A stretch of 64,000 nt of DNA from Flavobacterium sp. (GCF_024642105.1 NZ_JAHEBT010000001.1:177759-241758), one strand, 5' to 3'. Shown: positions 44,098 to 53,675, counted from the first letter of the stretch. Program-made: numbers and translations. The notes: a model not told the origin generated them from the sequence alone.

Positions 44098-45139
44098 ATT
44101 TAACATCAACAATTTAGTTCGAGAAAACGTCAAAGCCATGAAGCCCTATTCTTCGGCACGTGATGAATTTGAAGATTTTGATACAGCCGATATGATTTTT
44201 TTGGATGCCAATGAAAATCCTTTTGAGAACGGTGTGAATCGCTATCCAGACCCGCAACAAGCGACGGTTAAATCGGTGTTAGCCCAACAAAATGGTGTTG
44301 AAAAAAATCAAATTCTTTTAGGAAATGGAAGTGATGAAGTGTTGGATTTATTGTTTCGTGCTTTTTGCGAACCAAAAATAGATAATGTCATTACTTTGCC
44401 ACCAACTTACGGAATGTATGGTGTTTTGGCGAATCTGAATGCCATTGAAAACAGAGAAATTTTACTTTCGGAGGATTTTCAACCGCAATTAGAAGTAATA
44501 ATGAAAGCGGTAGATAATAACACCAAAATGATTTTCCTTTGTTCGCCCAACAATCCAACAGGGAATTCGTTTTCTGAAGAAAGCGTACAATATCTACTAG
44601 ATAATTTCAATGGATTAGTGGTGATTGACGAAGCCTATATTGATTTTTCAGATAAAGCGTCGTGGATTCAAAAAATCAATACATATCCTAATTTAATTAT
44701 TACCCAAACCTTGTCTAAAGCGTATGGTTTGGCTGGAATTCGATTAGGAATTTGTTATGCATCTACTGCAATTATTGGGGTTTTAAACAAAATTAAGCCA
44801 CCGTATAATGTGAATGAATTAACACAGCAAAGAGCGTTACATCGTTTGGCTAACCCAACTCAAATAAAAGAAGAGATTAACTTAATAATAGCACAAAGAG
44901 AGTTATTACTTAAAGTATTAAATGAAGTAAATTTTGTAACAAAAATATATCCAACTGAGGCCAATTTTATCTTAATTAAAGTTGACAATGCTAATCAACG
45001 TTATGATGAATTAATCGCCAAAGGAATTGTGATTCGCAATAGAACTTCACAACCTTTATGCGAAAATACTTTGCGCTTGACTATTGGAACGGAAGAGGAA
45101 AACAAGAAATTAATGGCTGCTTTAAAAACCTTGGATTAA
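44087..45139 (+). CDS. hisC: histidinol-phosphate aminotransferase
   Basis: This 350-residue PLP-dependent aminotransferase converts imidazole-acetol phosphate to histidinol phosphate. The PLP lysine is Lys211 in TQTLSKAYGLAGIRLG. LDANENPFENGVNRYPDP marks the substrate arm, SPNNPTGN the phosphate or ring contacts, and VVIDEAYIDF the Asp that pairs with the PLP nitrogen. The start is placed at ATG 44087. An in-frame TTG at 44081 adds only two residues. The gene overlaps hisD by 11 bp. Confidence 0.96.
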   Translation: MENKFNINNLVRENVKAMKPYSSARDEFEDFDTADMIFLDANENPFENGVNRYPDPQQATVKSVLAQQNGVEKNQILLGNGSDEVLDLLFRAFCEPKIDNVITLPPTYGMYGVLANLNAIENREILLSEDFQPQLEVIMKAVDNNTKMIFLCSPNNPTGNSFSEESVQYLLDNFNGLVVIDEAYIDFSDKASWIQKINTYPNLIITQTLSKAYGLAGIRLGICYASTAIIGVLNKIKPPYNVNELTQQRALHRLANPTQIKEEINLIIAQRELLLKVLNEVNFVTKIYPTEANFILIKVDNANQRYDELIAKGIVIRNRTSQPLCENTLRLTIGTEEENKKLMAALKTLD

Positions 45140-45152
45140 GTTGTAGATAATT

Positions 45153-45773
45153 ATGATTCCTAATGTAGAAACGTATTTTAATGAAGGTTGCGGACGCTGT
45201 TCAAAAATGGCGACTCCGTTGTGCCGTGTGCGAACTTGGGAAAAAGAATTACAATTGTTAAGAAGTATTATTCTAGAATGTGGGCTAGTAGAAGAGTTGA
45301 AGTGGAGTCACCCGTGTTATACCTTTCAAAATAAGAATATTATTATGTTAGGCACTACTAAAGCTTTTTGTGCGATTAGTTTTTTCAAAGGCGCTTTACT
45401 TGCAGACACCCAACAAATTTTAGTAACACAAACCGAAAATATGCAAGCAACAAGACAATTACAATTTACAAGTATTGATCAAATTGCAAGTATAGAAATG
45501 AGTATTAGATCTTATATTTTTGAAGCCATTGAAATAGAAAAATCGGGGATTAAAATTCAATACAAAACACCTGATGAAATGGTAATTCCTGAGGAGTTTC
45601 AACAAAAATTAAATGAAGACGAAGCATTAAGAATTGCCTTTGAGGGATTAACACCAGGTAGAAAGAAAGCCTATTTGCTTTTCTTTTCACAAGCTAAACA
45701 GTCAAAAACTAGGCTGTCTCGCGTAGAAAAATGGATTCCTACTATCAAACAAGGCAAAGGAATGGAATATTAA
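45153..45773 (+). CDS. YdeI/OmpD-associated family protein inserted in the his operon
   Basis: A 206-residue cytoplasmic protein. The first 130 residues form a DUF1801-like (YdhG) domain (LRSIILECGLVEELKWSHPC... MLGTTKAFCAISFFKGALL). The last 65 form the helical OmdA-type tail with LTPGRKKAYLLFFSQAK and TRLSRVEKWIPTIKQGKGM. This is the YdeI family, linked in some bacteria to polymyxin or bacteriocin resistance but without a known reaction. It lies 13 bp after hisC and 24 bp before hisB, so it is clearly in the his transcript although it has no known part in histidine synthesis. Confidence 0.85.
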   Translation: MIPNVETYFNEGCGRCSKMATPLCRVRTWEKELQLLRSIILECGLVEELKWSHPCYTFQNKNIIMLGTTKAFCAISFFKGALLADTQQILVTQTENMQATRQLQFTSIDQIASIEMSIRSYIFEAIEIEKSGIKIQYKTPDEMVIPEEFQQKLNEDEALRIAFEGLTPGRKKAYLLFFSQAKQSKTRLSRVEKWIPTIKQGKGMEY

Positions 45774-45797
45774 AATTAACTTTTTGACAAAAAATAA

Positions 45798-46931
45798 ATG
45801 AAAAAAGTATTATTTATAGATCGTGATGGGACCATCGTTATTGAGCCTACCGATTTTCAATTAGACAGTTTAGACAAATTAGAATTTTACCCAAAAGCGT
45901 TTCAGTACTTGGCTAAAATTGCTAACGAATTGGATTACGAATTGGCAATGGTGACCAACCAAGATGGTTTGGGAACGGATAGTTTTCCTGAAGATACGTT
46001 TTGGCCTACACAAAACTTTATTTTAAGAGCGTTTGAAAACGAAGGGGTTCTATTTGACGATATATTCATAGATCGTTCGTTTCCAGCAGATAATGCACCT
46101 ACACGCAAACCTCGTACCGGAATGTTGACTAAATATATTGATAATCCGAAGTATGATTTAGCCAATTCATTTGTATTAGGTGACCGAATTACCGATGTTG
46201 CCTTAGCAAAAAACTTAGGAGCCAAAGCCATTTATCTAAAACAACAAGAAGGTTTAGGAAGTGACGAAATCAAGGAAAACGAAGATTTTAGCGATGTTAT
46301 TTCATTACAAACCACCGATTGGAAAACCATCTATGAGTTTTTAAAATTAGAAGCCCGTTCCGCTACTATCGAAAGAAAAACGCACGAAACGGATATTTTT
46401 ATCAACCTCAATTTAGATGGAACTGGGAAAAGCAAAATCGATACCGGTATTGCCTTTTTTGACCACATGTTAGACCAAATTGCACGTCACGGTCAAATGG
46501 ACTTAGAAATCAGTGTAAAAGGCGATTTAGAGGTAGATGAACACCATACTATTGAAGATACAGCGATTGCTTTAGGAGAAGTCTTTGCGAAAGCATTAGG
46601 CAATAAATTAGGGATTGAACGCTACGGTTTCTGTTTGCCAATGGATGATTGCTTATCCCAAGTAGCCATTGATTTTGGAGGAAGAAACTGGTTGGTTTGG
46701 GAAACCGAATTCAAACGCGAAATGGTAGGTAAAATGCCAACAGAGATGTTCTACCACTTTTTCAAATCATTCTCTGATGGTGCCAAAGCAAATATTAACA
46801 TCAAAGCAGAAGGAACTAACGAACATCACAAGATTGAAGCTATTTTTAAGGCTTTTGCCAAAGCGATTAAAGTAGCTGTAAAACGGGATACCGAAAAAAT
46901 GATTTTACCAAGTACCAAAGGAATGCTTTAA
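45798..46931 (+). CDS. hisB: bifunctional histidinol-phosphatase / imidazoleglycerol-phosphate dehydratase
   Basis: This 377-residue fusion catalyses two non-consecutive steps of the pathway. The N-terminal HAD phosphatase (1-170) has Asp8 and Asp10 in [15 protein letters not shown] for motif II, and [12 protein letters not shown] for the last motif. The C-terminal dehydratase (about 185-377) has the manganese motifs [28 protein letters not shown] and the second [18 protein letters not shown]. This is the same domain order as in enterobacteria. It is complete. Confidence 0.96.
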   Translation: MKKVLFIDRDGTIVIEPTDFQLDSLDKLEFYPKAFQYLAKIANELDYELAMVTNQDGLGTDSFPEDTFWPTQNFILRAFENEGVLFDDIFIDRSFPADNAPTRKPRTGMLTKYIDNPKYDLANSFVLGDRITDVALAKNLGAKAIYLKQQEGLGSDEIKENEDFSDVISLQTTDWKTIYEFLKLEARSATIERKTHETDIFINLNLDGTGKSKIDTGIAFFDHMLDQIARHGQMDLEISVKGDLEVDEHHTIEDTAIALGEVFAKALGNKLGIERYGFCLPMDDCLSQVAIDFGGRNWLVWETEFKREMVGKMPTEMFYHFFKSFSDGAKANINIKAEGTNEHHKIEAIFKAFAKAIKVAVKRDTEKMILPSTKGML

Positions 46932-46982
46932 TAATTATGAATTGTAAATTATGAATGGTTAAGTATAAAAATCTTAACGAAT

Positions 46983-47000
46983 CTTAATTTCTTAATGGTT
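46983..47000. repeat. 18-bp dispersed repeat in the hisB-hisH spacer
   Basis: CTTAATTTCTTAATGGTT is the exact reverse complement of 7653-7670 downstream of ung. The surrounding spacer (46932-46980) also has repeated AATTATGAA/AAATTATGAA sequence, another short repeat type. Confidence 0.55.
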
Positions 47001-47009
47001 AAAAAATAA

Positions 47010-47591
47010 ATGAAAATTGCCATCATCAATTACGGCGCGGGAAATATTCAAAGTATTCTGTTTGCTATAGAACGTTTGGGATATACAGCCGTGTTAACTA
47101 ATAATCCAGCCGAGATTCAGCAAGCGGATAAAGTCATTTTTCCGGGAGTTGGAGAAGCGAGTTATGCTATGCAAAAACTAAAAGAAAGTGGTTTGGATAG
47201 TTTGATTCCAACCTTGAAACAACCCGTATTAGGAATCTGTTTAGGGATGCAGTTAATGTGCCAACATTCTGAAGAAGGAAATACAGACGGATTAGGAATT
47301 TTTGATGCGAATGTTATTCGGTTTTCTACTCAGGTGAAAGTACCTCAAATGGGGTGGAATCAGATTTACAATTTGAAATCACCTTTATTTGAAGGAATTA
47401 ACAATAATGAATACATGTATTTAGTACATAGTTATTATGTTCCCAATTGCAGTGAAGCCATTGCCAATACCAATTATGATGTAGAATATGCGTCGGCTTT
47501 GCAAAAAAATAATTTTTATGGAACCCAATTTCACCCAGAAAAAAGTGGCGATGTGGGTGAACAAATTTTAGCTAATTTCTTGAAATTATAA
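47010..47591 (+). CDS. hisH: imidazole glycerol phosphate synthase, glutaminase subunit
   Basis: This 193-residue class I amidotransferase supplies ammonia to HisF. The nucleophile Cys77 is in GICLGMQL, and His175 and Glu177 in GTQFHPEKSG complete the triad. The GVGEASYAM oxyanion block is near 46-54. Length is normal. It is separated from hisB by a 78-bp repeat-containing spacer and from hisA by 28 bp. Confidence 0.97.
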   Translation: MKIAIINYGAGNIQSILFAIERLGYTAVLTNNPAEIQQADKVIFPGVGEASYAMQKLKESGLDSLIPTLKQPVLGICLGMQLMCQHSEEGNTDGLGIFDANVIRFSTQVKVPQMGWNQIYNLKSPLFEGINNNEYMYLVHSYYVPNCSEAIANTNYDVEYASALQKNNFYGTQFHPEKSGDVGEQILANFLKL

Positions 47592-47619
47592 ATTTCAACT
47601 ATCGTAAATCGTAAATAGA

Positions 47620-48345
47620 ATGAGAATAATACCAGCAATAGATATCATAGACGGAAAATGTGTTCGTTTGTCCAAAGGAGATTACGACACTAAAATTATT
47701 TATAATGAGAATCCGCTTGAAGTGGCCAAATCGTTTGAAGCACACGGAATTGAGTATTTACACTTGGTTGATTTAGATGGTGCTAAATCAAGCAAAATCG
47801 TGAATTACAAAATTCTAGAACAGATTGCTACACAAACAAAATTAAAAATTGATTTTGGAGGTGGCTTAAAATCCGATGCCGATTTAAAAATTGCTTTCGA
47901 ATCGGGGGCTAACCAAATCACAGGCGGAAGTATTGCTGTAAAAAACAGAGCTATTTTTGAGCAATGGATTGCCGAATATGGTTCGGATAAAATCATTTTG
48001 GGAGCCGATGCCAATAATGAAAAAGTGGCGGTTTCGGGTTGGTTAGAAGACTCTAATGAAGACTTAGTGCCATTCATTCAAGACTATCAAAGCAAAGGAA
48101 TTCAGTATGTTATTTGTACCGATATTGCCAAAGACGGCATGTTGGCTGGGCCTAGTTTTGATTTGTATGCTAAAATTTTGGCAGCAGCCAAAGGAATCAA
48201 ATTAATTGCCTCAGGTGGTATTTCTACATTTGATGAATTGCCGCAATTAGCCGAATTAGGTTGCGAAGGAACAATCATTGGAAAAGCGATTTACGAAGGA
48301 AGAATCTCGTTGAAACAACTAGAAAACTACATTTTAAATACATAA
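47620..48345 (+). CDS. hisA: ProFAR isomerase HisA
   Basis: This 241-residue (beta/alpha)8 barrel catalyses the Amadori rearrangement of ProFAR to PRFAR. Catalytic Asp8 is in [13 protein letters not shown] and the second acidic residue in [10 protein letters not shown]. The two phosphate-binding halves are DFGGGLKS and [12 protein letters not shown], showing the half-barrel duplication shared with HisF. Normal length. The 48-bp spacer after it holds an inverted repeat. Confidence 0.97.
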   Translation: MRIIPAIDIIDGKCVRLSKGDYDTKIIYNENPLEVAKSFEAHGIEYLHLVDLDGAKSSKIVNYKILEQIATQTKLKIDFGGGLKSDADLKIAFESGANQITGGSIAVKNRAIFEQWIAEYGSDKIILGADANNEKVAVSGWLEDSNEDLVPFIQDYQSKGIQYVICTDIAKDGMLAGPSFDLYAKILAAAKGIKLIASGGISTFDELPQLAELGCEGTIIGKAIYEGRISLKQLENYILNT

Positions 48346-48350
48346 TTAAA

Positions 48351-48380
48351 CAATTGATCAATTTACAAATTAATCAATTG
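48351..48380. repeat. inverted repeat in the hisA-hisF spacer
   Basis: CAATTGAT (48351-48358) and ATCAATTG (48373-48380) flank a 14-base AT-rich loop that itself repeats CAATTT/AAATTA. It could form a small hairpin. There is no T-run, so it is not a terminator. Confidence 0.45.
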
Positions 48381-48393
48381 CTACATTAACACT

Positions 48394-49149
48394 ATGCTTA
48401 CAAAAAGAATCATTCCTTGTTTGGATATCAAAAACGGAAGAACGGTCAAAGGTGTCAATTTTGTTGACTTACGTGATGCTGGAGATCCTGTAGAATTGGC
48501 AAAAATCTATTCCGATGAAGGTGCTGACGAACTCGTTTTTTTAGATATTTCTGCCACAGAAGAACGCCGCAAAACTTTGGTTGATTTAGTTCGCAAAGTT
48601 GCTGCAACGATTAATATTCCGTTTACTGTGGGTGGTGGAATTGCATCGGTAGAAGATGTAGAAATCTTATTGCAAAACGGCGCGGACAAAGTATCTATCA
48701 ACTCTTCGGCGGTAAAAAATCCGCAATTGATTACAGATTTGGCTCAGAAATTTGGAAGCCAATGTGTGGTCGTTGCTATTGATGCCAAACAAATTGATGG
48801 CGAATGGATGGTGCATTTAGTAGGAGGTAAAGTACCTACAGATATCCAACTTTTCGATTGGGCCAAAGAAGTAGCAACACGTGGAGCAGGAGAAATCTTG
48901 TTTACGTCTATGGATCATGACGGAACTAAAAATGGATTTGCTAACGAAGCTTTGGCAACACTTTCGCAATTGGTAAACATTCCTATTATTGCATCAGGAG
49001 GAGCAGGGAATATGCAACATTTTATTGATACCTTTGTCGAAGGAAAATCAGATGCCGCTTTAGCAGCCAGTGTTTTTCATTTCAAAGAGATTGAAATTAA
49101 GACCTTAAAAAAAGAATTAAAAAATAATCATATTGAAGTTAGAATTTAA
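48394..49149 (+). CDS. hisF: imidazole glycerol phosphate synthase, cyclase subunit
   Basis: This 251-residue (beta/alpha)8 barrel makes imidazole glycerol phosphate and AICAR from PRFAR using ammonia from HisH. Catalytic Asp11 is in [15 protein letters not shown], and the second Asp is in VVAIDAKQ. The phosphate sites are TVGGGI and IASGGAGN. The block [18 protein letters not shown] is typical. Complete and normal in length. Confidence 0.97.
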   Translation: MLTKRIIPCLDIKNGRTVKGVNFVDLRDAGDPVELAKIYSDEGADELVFLDISATEERRKTLVDLVRKVAATINIPFTVGGGIASVEDVEILLQNGADKVSINSSAVKNPQLITDLAQKFGSQCVVVAIDAKQIDGEWMVHLVGGKVPTDIQLFDWAKEVATRGAGEILFTSMDHDGTKNGFANEALATLSQLVNIPIIASGGAGNMQHFIDTFVEGKSDAALAASVFHFKEIEIKTLKKELKNNHIEVRI

Positions 49150-49182
49150 ATAATTCAAAACTCATAATTCATCATTACAAAC

Positions 49183-49782
49183 ATGAACATCGATTTTTCA
49201 AAAAGCGCTCACGGATTAATTCCAGCCATTATTCAAGATAGTGAAACCAAAGCCGTATTAATGTTGGGCTACATGAACGAAGAGGCTTTCGCCAAAACAC
49301 AAGCTACTCAAAAAGTAACTTTCTATAGTCGTTCCAAACAGCGTCTTTGGACAAAAGGAGAAGAAAGTGGTAACTTCTTACATCTAGTAAGTATCAAGAA
49401 CGATTGTGATAATGATACCTTATTGATTCAAGTACGTCCGCAGGGACCAACTTGTCATAATGGCACCGATACCTGTTGGGCTGAAGAGAATCAACCGAAT
49501 TATGGTTTTATTTCAACTTTGGAACAAACCATCAATACCCGTCGTGAAAATGCGGATGCCGAAAAAAGTTATGTTGCCTCTTTATTCGAAAAAGGGATCA
49601 ATAAAATTGCTCAAAAAGTAGGAGAGGAAGCGGTAGAAGTAGTGATTGAAGCCAAAGATGCTAACGATGATTTGTTCTTGAGCGAAAGCGCTGATTTACT
49701 TTTTCACTACCTTATTTTACTTCAAGCCAAAGGTTTTCAAATGAATGATGTAATTGAAGTTTTGAAGAAAAGACAGAAATAA
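49183..49782 (+). CDS. hisIE: bifunctional phosphoribosyl-AMP cyclohydrolase / phosphoribosyl-ATP pyrophosphatase
   Basis: This 199-residue fusion covers steps two and three of the pathway. The cyclohydrolase part (1-110) has MLGYMNEEAF, FYSRSKQRLWTKGEESGN and zinc cysteines in VRPQGPTCHNGTDTCW. The pyrophosphatase part (about 112-199) has FISTLEQTINTRR, the metal-binding KVGEEAVEVVIEAK and SADLLFHYLILL. Last gene of the his operon. Domain order is the usual HisI-HisE. Confidence 0.97.
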   Translation: MNIDFSKSAHGLIPAIIQDSETKAVLMLGYMNEEAFAKTQATQKVTFYSRSKQRLWTKGEESGNFLHLVSIKNDCDNDTLLIQVRPQGPTCHNGTDTCWAEENQPNYGFISTLEQTINTRRENADAEKSYVASLFEKGINKIAQKVGEEAVEVVIEAKDANDDLFLSESADLLFHYLILLQAKGFQMNDVIEVLKKRQK

Positions 49783-49841
49783 ATTCATTCTAATTGAAAT
49801 CATTGTGATACTATAAAATAAAAATAATCTCAATAAATATA

Positions 49842-50020
49842 GTCCCTACGGGACATTTTGAGAGGTGGAGCCTCTTTGTTTATTACCAAAATGTAGTCCC
49901 TAACGGGACAATTCCAACTAATAATAGTTTGACAAATATATTTCTTCATTTTCAATCCGTCCCGTAGGGACAATATACTGGTAAAAAAGTAGGCTTGGAA
50001 TACAAAAGTCCCATAGGGAT
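49842..50020. repeat. cluster of four GTCCC-N-GGGAC palindromes
   Basis: The 368-bp stretch between hisIE and the PhoD-like gene (49783-50150) has no gene. It holds GTCCCTACGGGAC (49842-49854), GTCCCTAACGGGAC (49896-49909), GTCCCGTAGGGAC (49959-49971, the inverted form) and the decayed GTCCCATAGGGAT (50008-50020). The first two and last two are oppositely arranged. Another hairpin, AGAGG-TGGAG-CCTCT, lies at 49861-49875. This resembles REP/BIME-like intergenic repeat clusters of Bacteroidota. Confidence 0.75.
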
Positions 50021-50059
50021 GAAATGTATTTCGTAAGAATACAAAAAATCTTCCAAGAG

Positions 50060-50097
50060 CAAACCCAATAGATTCAATTCTGTTGGGTTTTGTTTTT
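50060..50097 (+). terminator. intrinsic terminator downstream of the his operon
   Basis: AAACCCAA (50061-50068) pairs with TTGGGTTT (50083-50090), followed by TGTTTTTATT. Together with the repeat cluster it closes the his transcript before the PhoD-like gene. Confidence 0.6.
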
Positions 50098-50150
50098 ATT
50101 ATAAATAAATTCATTTACATTTACTTCTGATATCTCAATTGAAGAAAAAG

Positions 50151-51167
50151 ATGTTTATACTTCCTAAATTCACATACCAACTAGGGTTGATTTTCTACCT
50201 AATTGCTATTTCCACGTATTCCCAAACTAAAAATTTTTCTATTGCTTTTGGTTCTTGTGACAATCAAAGACTCAAAAATGAGTTATGGAAATCTATTGAT
50301 GAAAATCATCCTGTAGCTTGGATTTGGGGAGGAGATGATGTCTATTCAGATACCGAAAACATGAATGAGCTTAAAGAAAATTACGCCATTCAAAAAAATA
50401 ATAGCGATTATTTACAATTCATAGCTAACAAACAGATTATAGGAACTTGGGACGATCATGACTTTGGAAGAAATGATGGAGGAGAAGAATATCCTTATAA
50501 AAGAGCCAGTCAACAACTATTGTTGGATTTTTTAGGAACTCCAAAAAAGGCGCCTGAACGTTTTAGAGATGGTGTTTATAATTCTAGAATATTAGATAAA
50601 GACGGTAATAAAGTCAAAATTATCGTATTAGACACCCGTTTTTTTAGAACATCATTAACTAAAGCTAAAAATTCAAAAAAGCGTTTTCAACCCAATTTAT
50701 ATGGACAAGGAACTATTTTAGGAGAAGCGCAGTGGAAATGGTTAGCAGAAGAGTTGAACTCTTCTGACGCTCAATTCAATGTAATTGTGAGTAGTGTTCA
50801 GTTGCTATCAGACCAACACGGCTTTGAATGTTGGGGTAATTTTCCGCATGAGATTGATAAACTAGAAAAAATGATTGTCGCATCGAAAGCAAAAGGGACT
50901 TTCATTATTTCAGGCGATCGTCATATAGCCACTTTTTCTTCTAAAAAAATTCCGAATTTAAATTATCCTTTAGTTGACTTTACTTCTAGCGGATTGACTC
51001 ACGTGTATTCAAGTTTTTCGGGAGAAGAAAATCCCTACCAAATAGGTAAAGTTGTAGCAGAGAAAAATTTTGGATTATTACAATTTGATTTTACCAACAA
51101 TCGTGTCATCATGCAAATTCGCGGACTAGAAAATAAACTATTAGGCGAACATATTCAACAATATTAA
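50151..51167 (+). CDS. PhoD-like secreted metallophosphatase
   Basis: A 338-residue secreted protein of the PhoD/alkaline phosphatase D family. The start is ATG 50151, since the upstream TTG at 50139 adds four lysine-rich residues that do not improve the signal. The signal peptide runs to about residue 25 (YLIAISTYSQ). Metal and catalytic motifs are FGSCDNQR, WIWGGDDVYSD, GTWDDHDFGRNDGG and FIISGDRHIATF. PhoD enzymes hydrolyse phosphodiesters and phosphomonoesters outside the cytoplasm. The protein lacks the N-terminal immunoglobulin-like domain of Bacillus PhoD. It lies 10 bp before the M1 peptidase, so the two are cotranscribed. Confidence 0.85.
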   Translation: MFILPKFTYQLGLIFYLIAISTYSQTKNFSIAFGSCDNQRLKNELWKSIDENHPVAWIWGGDDVYSDTENMNELKENYAIQKNNSDYLQFIANKQIIGTWDDHDFGRNDGGEEYPYKRASQQLLLDFLGTPKKAPERFRDGVYNSRILDKDGNKVKIIVLDTRFFRTSLTKAKNSKKRFQPNLYGQGTILGEAQWKWLAEELNSSDAQFNVIVSSVQLLSDQHGFECWGNFPHEIDKLEKMIVASKAKGTFIISGDRHIATFSSKKIPNLNYPLVDFTSSGLTHVYSSFSGEENPYQIGKVVAEKNFGLLQFDFTNNRVIMQIRGLENKLLGEHIQQY

Positions 51168-51177
51168 ATCCTGAATT

Positions 51178-52809
51178 ATGAATAAGAAAACAATATGTCT
51201 TTTCGTAGTATTTTTAGTTACCAATACCATTTTAGCTCAAAAATTCACTAGACAAGACAGTTTACGTGGTAGTATTACCAAAGAAAGAAGTTGGTGGGAC
51301 TTAAAAAAATACCATTTAGACATCAAAGTGAATCCTTCGGATAGTACCATTATTGGTTCTAATACGATTGATTATCAAGTAGTCGAAAAATACAATGTAA
51401 TGCAAATTGACTTGCAAGAGCCGATGCAAATTACCAAAATTGTACAAGACGGCATTAACCTAAAGTACCAAAGGGAAGGTAATGTCTATCATGTGTATTT
51501 GGTAGCCAATCAAAGTAAAGGAGAAAAGAAGCAGCTTGTTATTTTTTATGGAGGAAAGCCAAAAATAGCCGTTAATCCGCCTTGGGATGGAGGAATCAGT
51601 TGGAAGAAAGATGAAAATGGAAAATCGTTTATAGCCTCTTCTTGTCAAGGTTTGGGAGCTAGTGTTTGGTGGCCTAACAAAGACCACATGTACGATGAAG
51701 CCGAATCCATGTTGATTAGTGTGAATGTTCCAAAAGGCCTAATGGATATTTCTAATGGTCGTTTAATTAGTACCAAACAATTAAAAGACAATACGACAAC
51801 TTACACTTGGCAAGTCACCAATCCGATTAATAACTACGGGGTAAATATTAATATTGGTGATTATGTAGCTTTTTTAGAAAAATACAAAGGTGAAAAAGGG
51901 GATTTAGATTGTCAATATTATGTGTTGCGAAATAATTTGGCTAAAGCCAAAAAACAATTTCAAGATGTTCCTAAAATGCTCAAAGCTTTCGAACATTGGT
52001 TTGGTCCTTATCCTTTCTATGAAGATAGTTATAAACTCGTTGAAGTGCCGTATTTAGGTATGGAACATCAAAGTAGTGTTACCTATGGGAATGGCTATAA
52101 AAATGGCTATCGCGGACGTGATTTGAGCGGTACCGGTTGGGGATTAAAATTCGATTTTATCATTATTCATGAATCGGGACACGAGTGGTTTGCCAATAAT
52201 ATCACGTACAAAGACATTGCCGATATGTGGATTCATGAAAGTTTTACCAACTATTCTGAAAGTTTGTTTGTAGAATACTATTATGGCAAGGAAGCCGGAG
52301 CGGCGTACGTTCGTGGTACCCGAAAAAATATTCAAAATGACCAACCTATTATTGGTCAATATGATGTGAATAACGAAGGTTCTGGCGATATGTATTACAA
52401 AGGAGGGAATATGTTGCATACCATTCGTCAAATCATTAATAATGACGAGAAATGGAGACAAATTCTAAGAGGTTTGAATAGTACGTTTTACCATCAAACG
52501 GTTACTACCCAACAAATTGAAAACTACATTAGCGAACAAGCAGGTATTGACTTAGCACCCGTTTTTAATCAATATTTGAGAGATACACGAGTGCCTACCT
52601 TGGAGTATTATTTCAAAGAAAAGCAATTGACCTACCGATGGATTAATTGTGTGGATGGATTTACTATGCCAGTTCAAGTTGACTTAAATGGAGAATCATT
52701 GCGAATTCAGCCTACAAAGGAATGGAAAGTAATCACTGTAGCTACTACCAACTCAAAATTGACCATTGATGCTAATTATTATGTAGCAGGATTGGATAGT
52801 ACGAACTAA
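51178..52809 (+). CDS. short M1-family aminopeptidase-like metallopeptidase
   Basis: A 543-residue secreted zinc peptidase (signal peptide 1-20, ending NTILAQ). The M1 motif HESGHEW at 331-337 gives zinc ligands His331 and His335. Glu354 in WIHESFTNYSE, 18 residues later, is the third ligand, so the site is intact. Upstream LGMEHQSSVTYGN replaces the usual GAMEN with GMEH, a common variant in bacterial short M1 proteins. The C-terminal ERAP1-like domain of full-length aminopeptidase N is missing, as is typical of this subgroup. It follows the PhoD-like gene closely. Confidence 0.88.
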   Translation: MNKKTICLFVVFLVTNTILAQKFTRQDSLRGSITKERSWWDLKKYHLDIKVNPSDSTIIGSNTIDYQVVEKYNVMQIDLQEPMQITKIVQDGINLKYQREGNVYHVYLVANQSKGEKKQLVIFYGGKPKIAVNPPWDGGISWKKDENGKSFIASSCQGLGASVWWPNKDHMYDEAESMLISVNVPKGLMDISNGRLISTKQLKDNTTTYTWQVTNPINNYGVNINIGDYVAFLEKYKGEKGDLDCQYYVLRNNLAKAKKQFQDVPKMLKAFEHWFGPYPFYEDSYKLVEVPYLGMEHQSSVTYGNGYKNGYRGRDLSGTGWGLKFDFIIIHESGHEWFANNITYKDIADMWIHESFTNYSESLFVEYYYGKEAGAAYVRGTRKNIQNDQPIIGQYDVNNEGSGDMYYKGGNMLHTIRQIINNDEKWRQILRGLNSTFYHQTVTTQQIENYISEQAGIDLAPVFNQYLRDTRVPTLEYYFKEKQLTYRWINCVDGFTMPVQVDLNGESLRIQPTKEWKVITVATTNSKLTIDANYYVAGLDSTN

Positions 52810-52813
52810 AAAT

Positions 52814-53650
52814 CTACTTCTTTTTAAACTCCAAAGGATTTTCGCCAACGACTTTTTTGAAGATGCGATTGAAATACGATACGCTTTCAAATCCGCATTC
52901 GTAACAGGTTTCTGTTACGTTTTTATCTTCTTTTAAAAGGCGTTTGGCTTGTTCAATTCGGTATTGATTTAAGAATTCGATAAAAGTCAGTCGCGTCATT
53001 TTCTTAAAATACCGACAAAAAGCTGCTTTAGACAAATGGGTGAGTTGCGCCATTTCTTCAATAGTAATGGTGCGCTGAAAATTCTTTTCGATAAAAGTAT
53101 AGACTACTTTGAGTCGGGATTGTTCTTTATTATTATAGAAATTCTCAAAAGGAAGTTCGTGTAAAAAAGTCATTTCTTCAGAAGTTGCTAGCGTTTGAAA
53201 CAATGACAATACTGCTATAAATTGTTCAAAATGCGGTAATAAATGAATGGTTTTTAATTGCTTTCCAATAGTGGATTTGGTGTTCCCGTGAAAGCAAATT
53301 ACTTTTTTAGCATTTTCAAACAGTTGCTGAATCGCTGCCAGTTCTGGAGTTGAAGCAAAATCATTCTTAAAAAAATCAGCTTTGATTTGCAGTACTACTT
53401 TTTCGTATTCCGTTCTAATTCCGTAATCAAAATTCAAATGTGGAATATTAGAACCAATAAAAACCAAATCACTCCCTTCAAATTGTCCCACATGATTTCC
53501 AACCCGTCTAGTTCCTTGGGGTGCTTCTATAAAAGTCAATTCAAATTCAGGATGAAAATGCCAATAATAAAAATCGTTCAATTTTGGATTGACCAAAATT
53601 CGGAACGAACTTCCCGCTAAACGTTTAATATCTTCGAGTACGATTTTCAT
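52814..53650 (-). CDS. AraC-family transcriptional regulator
   Basis: A 278-residue regulator. The N-terminal half is a cupin-type effector domain (FYYWHFHPEFELTFIEAPQG... GSDLVFIGSNIPH). The C-terminal 100 residues hold two helix-turn-helix motifs: TIEEMAQLTHLSKAAFCRYFKKMT and VTETCYECGFESVSYFNRIFKK, quoted across their cores, ending NPLEFKKK. The effector is probably a sugar or related small molecule, by family. It is divergent from the phytanoyl-CoA dioxygenase-like gene with a 152-bp shared spacer. It is also close to the sugar-oxidation cluster that starts at 54868. Confidence 0.93.
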   Translation of the reverse strand: MKIVLEDIKRLAGSSFRILVNPKLNDFYYWHFHPEFELTFIEAPQGTRRVGNHVGQFEGSDLVFIGSNIPHLNFDYGIRTEYEKVVLQIKADFFKNDFASTPELAAIQQLFENAKKVICFHGNTKSTIGKQLKTIHLLPHFEQFIAVLSLFQTLATSEEMTFLHELPFENFYNNKEQSRLKVVYTFIEKNFQRTITIEEMAQLTHLSKAAFCRYFKKMTRLTFIEFLNQYRIEQAKRLLKEDKNVTETCYECGFESVSYFNRIFKKVVGENPLEFKKK

Positions 53651-53675
53651 ATATTTTCTTTATTTACAATATAAA

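Noticed and set aside
49842..50020. CRISPR array
   Set aside because: The repeats are 13-14 bp palindromes of unequal spacing and orientation, and no cas genes are present.
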